DNA of 64,000 nucleotides from Blastobasis lacticolella (taxonomy: Eukaryota > Arthropoda > Insecta > Lepidoptera > Blastobasidae): assembly GCA_905147135.1 (NCBI GenBank), contig LR990043.1, forward strand, positions 19,593,584 to 19,657,583, given 5' to 3'. The notes beneath the pieces were generated by a model. It worked only from the letters and a program-made list of their open reading frames with translations. It did no database searches and was not told where the DNA came from. Below, one piece after another: positions 61,762 through 64,000 of this stretch; position 1 is the first letter of the stretch, and every line of letters starts with the position of its first letter. The position numbers and the translations under genes are program-made.

Positions 61762-63242
61762 TTTAATAAGTAATTGTACTCTCGAAGAAACTACCTAGAG
61801 ATACGTGTCAAATAGGTGCCTAAACCTGAAAGACGGCCCGTGTGAGTGTGAGACCGGCGGAGCGACGGATTAACATCGCTAACTGCTTACAATGTGAGGA
61901 TGCTGAAGACTAGACGAAGTATAAGAGAAATTGCAAAAAAGAGAAATTTGACAGAAGCCAGATTTAGCCACTCGGTCAATAATTGATGATGACAAGTCAC
62001 AGAGAAAAAACGTCTTTTTTGAGACAATTATATACGATAAGTTGTATCAATCAGAGACAAACAAGGAGACTTCCAGTCATTGCTAGAGTTTCTTATTAAT
62101 TTTAATGTGTGTAGGTACATAAAGAATATCAACAGCCTGTATCGTCTTAGGGCTTACAAAATTCTTGCAGGGTTATCTAATCAGTTTGGGAGTACACACG
62201 GCTGCACTGTAGAGTTTGATCAGGTTTTTATGGGTTATAACGCAAAAAGTGAGCCCTATGTACCTAAGTGACTTCGATAATAGCATTCTTGGATCCAAGG
62301 ACCCATAATTACCGTTACGTAGGTTACGATAATCATTAAGTTACAATTATTTTAATAAAAGTATATTATAAATATTCTACAAATCATGTTTTAACTCAAA
62401 GTTCATTTGTTTTTTGAACGGTTTGTGATTAAACCTTCTTTTTTAAATACATACATATCAATTACACATCCTTCAGTATAAATTATTGCAAATACATAAA
62501 ACAACGAAGCTGCATTCTTCATTTCTCAATCTGCAGAGGTCCTCCAGAGGGAGAGATGGCCTAGGGAAATAGGTGTTTTAAACTTGCCGGTATCAGGAAA
62601 GAAGTCCCATGGAAGGTCTAAAAAGAGATAGATCATCAGACATTATGCCAAAAATCTGTCGGTATTAGGAAAGAAGTCACGTCGGTCTAAAAAGTGATAG
62701 ATTAACATCGCCGAGTCGAATACGAGAGCCAACAGGGACACGAGGATGCCGAATACCGAGTAAACTGGAGAAGTAACAACGGACGCGTCCCTGGCAGAGG
62801 CCGGGATGGGCTGGGATAATTATGATAAGTATCTAATCAACTTGACTCAGAATCATCTGACCAGACGGAGAAATTCTACAATTGCTACAATTCTAATAAG
62901 AATGGCATTTATCGTTTACTGTGTCTTGTCTATACCAAAACAGACTTAAGATTTATTTTTTCGTAGTTATTCTAATAATTTTATCCTGTTATTACGCTTA
63001 GCTACTTTTGATGGCGACTGTACTTCTTTTGCTGTTTGAGCTAAACCCTTAATGATACATACATCGGCTCCCCAAACGACTAATGAGGTCTACACGGTAC
63101 AAGAAACTGCTCGTAACCTAGAAACCAGGTAATCTCATTTAGGGGAGTTAAGCTCAATCTTATTAATGAGCTGGGTGCAATGTTACAGCTAGTGTAAGGT
63201 TTTTATGTGAGAACAAGTCCGAACCATGGGACCATTATTTTT
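61762..63242. other. Non-coding DNA, nothing recognised
   Basis: No exon or named repeat. Direct similarity between 62582-62640 and 62657-62702 (TCGGTATTAGGAAAGAAGTC-type, then GTCTAAAAAG...GATAGAT) suggests a local duplication. Confidence 0.4.
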
Positions 63243-63502
63243 TATGTTATACGGCAGATAAACAGGCAAGCGGGCCACCTAATGGAAAGCGGTCACCGGC
63301 GCCAATCTATATTATCATGTATTGTAACAATATTATGGTTATCTTTGACGGTGATTATTGATGATCGCGTCTCATTAGATGCACCCTCTGTTCGTGTGCC
63401 CACCTAGATAATATGTGTCTATTAATGTATCAGTGCATCTGTTCGTAGCATCATAGGTAGGTCCCGAACGCTTGCGTCGATTTCGATGCAATTTATATTA
63501 CA

Positions 63503-63639
63503 CGAAGGCCAGTTTCATCCCGGTTGTTATTGGCTTTGCTACATTCGTAGTTTAGGAAACGTTTGTGTCAGGCTTTGTCCGAAGCTTTTCAATAATGACG
63601 ATTTACAACAATCATAAGAACCAATGAAACTGGCATTCG
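63503..63639. mobile_element. 137-bp MITE with 16-bp terminal inverted repeats
   Basis: CGAAGGCCAGTTTCAT (63503-63518) and ATGAAACTGGCATTCG (63624-63639) are complementary at 15 of 16 positions. No coding content. Confidence 0.6.
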
Positions 63640-63649
63640 AATAAAGAAA

Positions 63650-63735
63650 ACCGCATGAAAATCGGTCTATCCGATCGGGAGCTACGATGCTACAGACAGA
63701 CACACAGATCCACAGATATACAGTTGAACAGCTCG
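63650..63735 (+). repeat. LINE-tail-like repeat (family F)
   Basis: AACCGCATGAAAATCGGTCT, GCTACGATGCTACAGACAGA and CACAGATCCACAGATATAC. It follows immediately after the small inverted-repeat element. Confidence 0.5.
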
Positions 63736-64000
63736 TGACAAATCATCCACTATTGTACTTAAGCGTCTTCGAAAATTATTAGGGGGAGTCTAGTGATGAT
63801 GTATGAAAATATAAAAATGATGAAATGTTTCATATTTTTTCTAAATTTTTCATAGTTTTACATAAATAGGTACAGAAGAACATGAAATCAATATAACAAC
63901 AACAACAAAACAACCCGAAATAGACTTAGGTCTTACATAATTGTCCCACTGGGACCTGTTGCGAAGAAATCGTTTTGTAATTAAAGGCCATGTTAAATAC

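Noticed and set aside
1..64000. CRISPR array, prophage, toxin-antitoxin or other prokaryotic system
   Set aside because: The spliced genes, SINEs and AT-rich non-coding DNA are eukaryotic; no regularly spaced repeats or bacterial operons were seen.

Overview
The window looks like lepidopteran (moth or butterfly) nuclear DNA. It is AT-rich and mostly non-coding, contains tRNA-headed SINEs and short inverted-repeat transposons of the kind common in Lepidoptera, and carries two recognisable protein genes, both on the minus strand.

Layout: (1) 1-2.3 kb is repeat-rich intergenic DNA. (2) 2.4-3.7 kb is a two-exon RR-2 cuticular protein gene (196 aa) with a TATA box, a four-codon first exon and a 10-residue [13 protein letters not shown] tail repeat. 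(3) 3.7-8.1 kb is intergenic, with SINE copies, one of them interrupted by a foldback transposon fragment. (4) From about 10.8 kb (3' end uncertain) to 40.7 kb lies the orthologue of chinmo (chronologically inappropriate morphogenesis), a BTB/C2H2 zinc-finger transcription factor. Seven coding exons join in frame to give 429 aa: a BTB domain split by a 21.1 kb intron, a low-complexity middle, and two C-terminal C2H2 fingers. (5) 40.7-64 kb has no recognisable protein exon. It holds transposon remnants, CpG-rich blocks, and a possible 50-nt untranslated chinmo exon near 43.2 kb.

The most interesting signal is in the presumed chinmo 3' UTR. Six matches to the let-7 seed complement lie in the correct orientation within about 4.5 kb downstream of the stop codon, four of them 8-mers. 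In Drosophila, let-7 represses chinmo to time neuronal fate and metamorphosis, so the window appears to show the same heterochronic switch in a lepidopteran. No bacterial, viral or CRISPR-like system was seen. All calls come from reading the sequence; no database search was run.
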